Shown here piece by piece: positions 62,154-64,000 of a DNA stretch of 64,000 bases. The notes below the pieces were generated by a model. It saw nothing but the letters and a program-made list of their open reading frames with translations. It ran no database searches and was not told where the DNA came from. The first letter of the stretch is position 1, and every line of letters begins with the position of its first letter. This DNA is from Bacteroidota bacterium. Lineage in GTDB: Bacteria; Bacteroidota; Bacteroidia; Flavobacteriales; Flavobacteriaceae. The DNA is taken from positions 62,001 through 126,000 of the forward strand of contig JAEWJM010000004.1 in the NCBI GenBank assembly GCA_023386585.1, read 5' to 3'. A program made the translations under genes and the position numbers.

Positions 62154-62215
62154 ACACAAATTTAAGAAAGTAAGTGTCGTTTGAAGCATTTAAATACGAA
62201 GCGCTGATTACTTTG

Positions 62216-62223
62216 TACCTTTG
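62216..62223 (+). promoter_or_regulatory. truA -7 promoter element
   Basis: Perfect TACCTTTG. Transcription would start just downstream, which makes the TTG inside this motif an unlikely start codon. Confidence 0.6.
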
Positions 62224-62241
62224 CGCAAACTATTCAACTTT

Positions 62242-63006
62242 TTGAGATACTTCATCGAATTTGCCTACAACGGCTTGGCCTATCACGGCTGGCAGGTACA
62301 ACCAAACGCATCGTCGGTTCAGCAGGTGCTCAATCGCGCTTTGTCGCTGGTTTTGGATTTTGACGCGCAAACTACAGGCGCAGGCCGAACAGATACCGGT
62401 GTCCATGCCTCGCAAATGTTTGCTCATTTCGATCACGAGGGAATTTCCGATCCTGAATACGTCGTAGAAAAACTCAATTCGTTTCTTCCAAAAGACATCG
62501 CGGTAAAACGCATCATCCCCGTTCATGATACTGCGCATGCCCGGTTTGATGCCGTCAAAAGAATCTATAATTATTACATCCACACTTCGAAGAATCCGTT
62601 TTTGCAAGGTTTGAGCTGGTTTCAAAAACGACCACTAAACGTTGCGGAGATGAATAAAGCGGCGGCAATTCTTCTTGAGCATACCGACTTCGAATGTTTT
62701 TCGAAAGTGAATACGGAGGTGTCGACTTTTAACTGTGCTGTAACAGAAGCGCGTTGGGAGGAACGCGGCGAAAGCCTTATCTTTACCATCGCTGCCGACA
62801 GATTTCTGCGAAATATGGTCCGCGCTATTGTTGGAACATTGGTCAATGTTGGACTTGGCCGGCTCGACATTGCCGGATTTGAAGCTGTGATAAACAGCAA
62901 AGACCGGAAAGAAGCAGGAATTTCGGTGCCGGCGCACGGACTCTACCTGACAAGCATCGAATATGAGTACATCACTAGCCCTGATGGAAGCGGCATCCTT
63001 TTGTAA
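62242..63006 (+). CDS. truA: tRNA pseudouridine synthase A
   Basis: Makes pseudouridine at positions 38-40 in tRNA anticodon stems. The catalytic Asp lies in AGRTDTGVHA near residue 52, and YHGWQVQP and DFECFSKVN are typical. I put the start at the TTG at 62242 (MRYFIEFAYNG), which gives the family N-terminus; an upstream TTG at 62221 lies inside the -7 promoter element. 254 residues. A perfect 11-bp inverted repeat follows the stop. Confidence 0.9.
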   Translation: MRYFIEFAYNGLAYHGWQVQPNASSVQQVLNRALSLVLDFDAQTTGAGRTDTGVHASQMFAHFDHEGISDPEYVVEKLNSFLPKDIAVKRIIPVHDTAHARFDAVKRIYNYYIHTSKNPFLQGLSWFQKRPLNVAEMNKAAAILLEHTDFECFSKVNTEVSTFNCAVTEARWEERGESLIFTIAADRFLRNMVRAIVGTLVNVGLGRLDIAGFEAVINSKDRKEAGISVPAHGLYLTSIEYEYITSPDGSGILL

Positions 63007-63009
63007 AAG

Positions 63010-63034
63010 CTCAAAGGTTTCGAAAACCTTTGAG
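63010..63034. repeat. Inverted repeat after truA
   Basis: Perfect CTCAAAGGTTT/AAACCTTTGAG, 11 bp with loop CGA. There is no T-run after it, so it is not an ordinary terminator. The type is familiar between Flavobacterium genes. Confidence 0.75.
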
Positions 63035-63104
63035 GTTTCCAAAAGATACAGCGGACAGCAGGAAAAAGCTGCAAAAAAAATCGGCAGCAACTAAACATCA
63101 TCGA

Positions 63105-64000
63105 GTGAAAGCAAAAGCATTTGACACGCGCCTTTTCAAGCGTATCCTACAATATACAAAGCCTTACCGGTTGCGCTTTAACGGCGTTATCTTTTTTGCA
63201 ATATCGCTTTCGGTTTTTGCGGCGTTGCGGCCTTACCTTCTCAAGCAAACGGTTGACGGCTACATAAAAACCCACGATGCACGCGGGCTGCTTTTCTACA
63301 TCACCATAATGGCAGTCGTCCTGCTGATGGAAGTTTTTTCGCAATTTTATTTCGTCTATTGGGCTAACTGGCTCGGACAGGATATTGTAAAGGACATCCG
63401 AACCACAATGTTCAGACATATGCTGAGTTTCCGGATGCGATATTTTGACAATTCACCGGTCGGACAGCTCGTAACGCGGTCGGTTTCCGATATTGAAGCA
63501 ATCGCGCGGATCTTCAGCCAGGGACTTTTTATGATCATCAGCGACCTGATGAAAATGGTTGTCGTTTTAATTTTCATGTTCTATATGAACTGGAAACTCA
63601 CTTGGATCGTCGTGGTCGCAATGCCAATTTTGCTGTATATCACGCGGATCTTCCAGCGCAAAATGCAGGTCACGTTCGAGGAAGTCCGAAACCAGGTCGC
63701 GGCATTAAACACTTTCGTTCAGGAACGTGTAACCGGAATGCGGATCGTGCAGCTTTTTAACCGCGAAGACATCGAAGCCGAAAAATTTGCGGCTATCAAC
63801 CAACGCCACAACAAGGCTTGGATAAAAACAATCTGGTACAACTCCATCTTCTTCCCTATCGCCGACATTATTTCGTCGCTCACTTTGGGATTCGTCGTTT
63901 GGTATGGCGGACTCAAAATCCTCAATGGCGATCATTTCACCACATTCGGCGACTTGTTTTCCTATACGATGTTCATTGGGATGCTTTTCAACCCGCTGCG
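63105..64000 (+). CDS. ABC exporter, membrane domain (partial)
   Basis: Runs off the right edge: 298 codons seen. Start at GTG 63105 (MKAKAFDTRLFKRIL). ABC_membrane (type I exporter) fold with FISLSVFAALRPYLLKQTVDGY-type helices, then MRYFDNSPVGQLVTRSVSDIE (the EAA-like loop and coupling region), ERVTGMRIVQLFNRED, and further helices at 255-298. The nucleotide-binding domain must lie beyond 64000. Substrate unknown; MsbA-like drug/lipid exporters share this layout. Follows truA. Confidence 0.88.
   Translation, partial: MKAKAFDTRLFKRILQYTKPYRLRFNGVIFFAISLSVFAALRPYLLKQTVDGYIKTHDARGLLFYITIMAVVLLMEVFSQFYFVYWANWLGQDIVKDIRTTMFRHMLSFRMRYFDNSPVGQLVTRSVSDIEAIARIFSQGLFMIISDLMKMVVVLIFMFYMNWKLTWIVVVAMPILLYITRIFQRKMQVTFEEVRNQVAALNTFVQERVTGMRIVQLFNREDIEAEKFAAINQRHNKAWIKTIWYNSIFFPIADIISSLTLGFVVWYGGLKILNGDHFTTFGDLFSYTMFIGMLFNPL

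Overview
The window is chromosomal DNA of a Bacteroidota bacterium, most likely family Flavobacteriaceae and close to Flavobacterium. The evidence is: the promoter motif TAnnTTTG found a few bases before several starts; starts that mostly lack Shine-Dalgarno sequences; type IX secretion (T9SS) C-terminal domains on two secreted nucleases; many short lipoproteins with Flavobacterium-type lipoboxes; and families typical of the group (DUF4293, DUF4920, DUF3667, DUF6766, the LETM1-related biofilm protein, a single-chain PurL and a Rho with a long Asn/Gln-rich insert). No phage, integrase, transposase, CRISPR array or antibiotic-resistance island is visible. The window is mostly core metabolism and stress genes; the accessory signal lies in small genes and intergenic repeats.

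Layout. 0-4 kb: minus-strand galactoside operon (GH2 glycosidase, galM, galK). 4.2-6.7 kb: cbpM, cbpA and a PQQ-type sugar dehydrogenase lipoprotein. 6.8-15.3 kb: small envelope proteins, a PAS/GAF histidine kinase with a stand-alone response regulator, a thioredoxin-reductase-like flavoprotein, a DUF1801 protein, then a plus-strand run of dienelactone hydrolase, DUF3667 protein and M28 peptidase. 15.3-18.5 kb (minus): two small unknown genes, tRNA-His, bshB1 (bacillithiol), an isochorismate synthase and a hotdog thioesterase (menaquinone). 18.6-23.9 kb: a beta-helix lipoprotein and purL. 24-26.5 kb: an LTA-synthase-like phosphotransferase overlapping a membrane-anchored tyrosine-phosphatase-fold protein.

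26.6-34.9 kb is a fatty-acid degradation region: an acyl-CoA synthetase, then a MarR regulator overlapping an operon with the same gene content and order as Bacillus fadN-fadA-fadE. 35-40 kb holds stress functions: DUF4142 with a 53-residue lmo0937-type membrane protein, a Cu/Zn superoxide dismutase lipoprotein, the LETM1-related protein, carbonic anhydrase, and dps divergent from oxyR. 40-46.4 kb: two tandem small paralogues, mnmD, a monohaem cytochrome c, DUF4920, ilvE, a MazG-like pyrophosphohydrolase and an M49 peptidase. 46.5-49.1 kb: an SRPBCC/GyrI protein and an ECF sigma cluster. 49.1-57.2 kb: a Ycf48-like lipoprotein, a low-complexity secreted protein, kup, an RsmB-type methyltransferase and two tandem secreted endonuclease I paralogues. 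57.2-64 kb: rho, DUF4293, a 776-base repeat-bearing spacer, a phosphodiesterase, a VOC protein, truA and the start of an ABC exporter that runs off the window.

I did not find a clear new defence or biosynthetic system. The best leads are: the phosphotransferase/phosphatase pair; the tandem small paralogues at 40.0-40.6 kb; the Asn/Gln-rich insert in Rho; a dispersed palindromic element present twice (23.9 and 59.8 kb); and the heptanucleotide tandem repeat at 60.4 kb. Everything is read by eye from the sequence, without alignment or database search.
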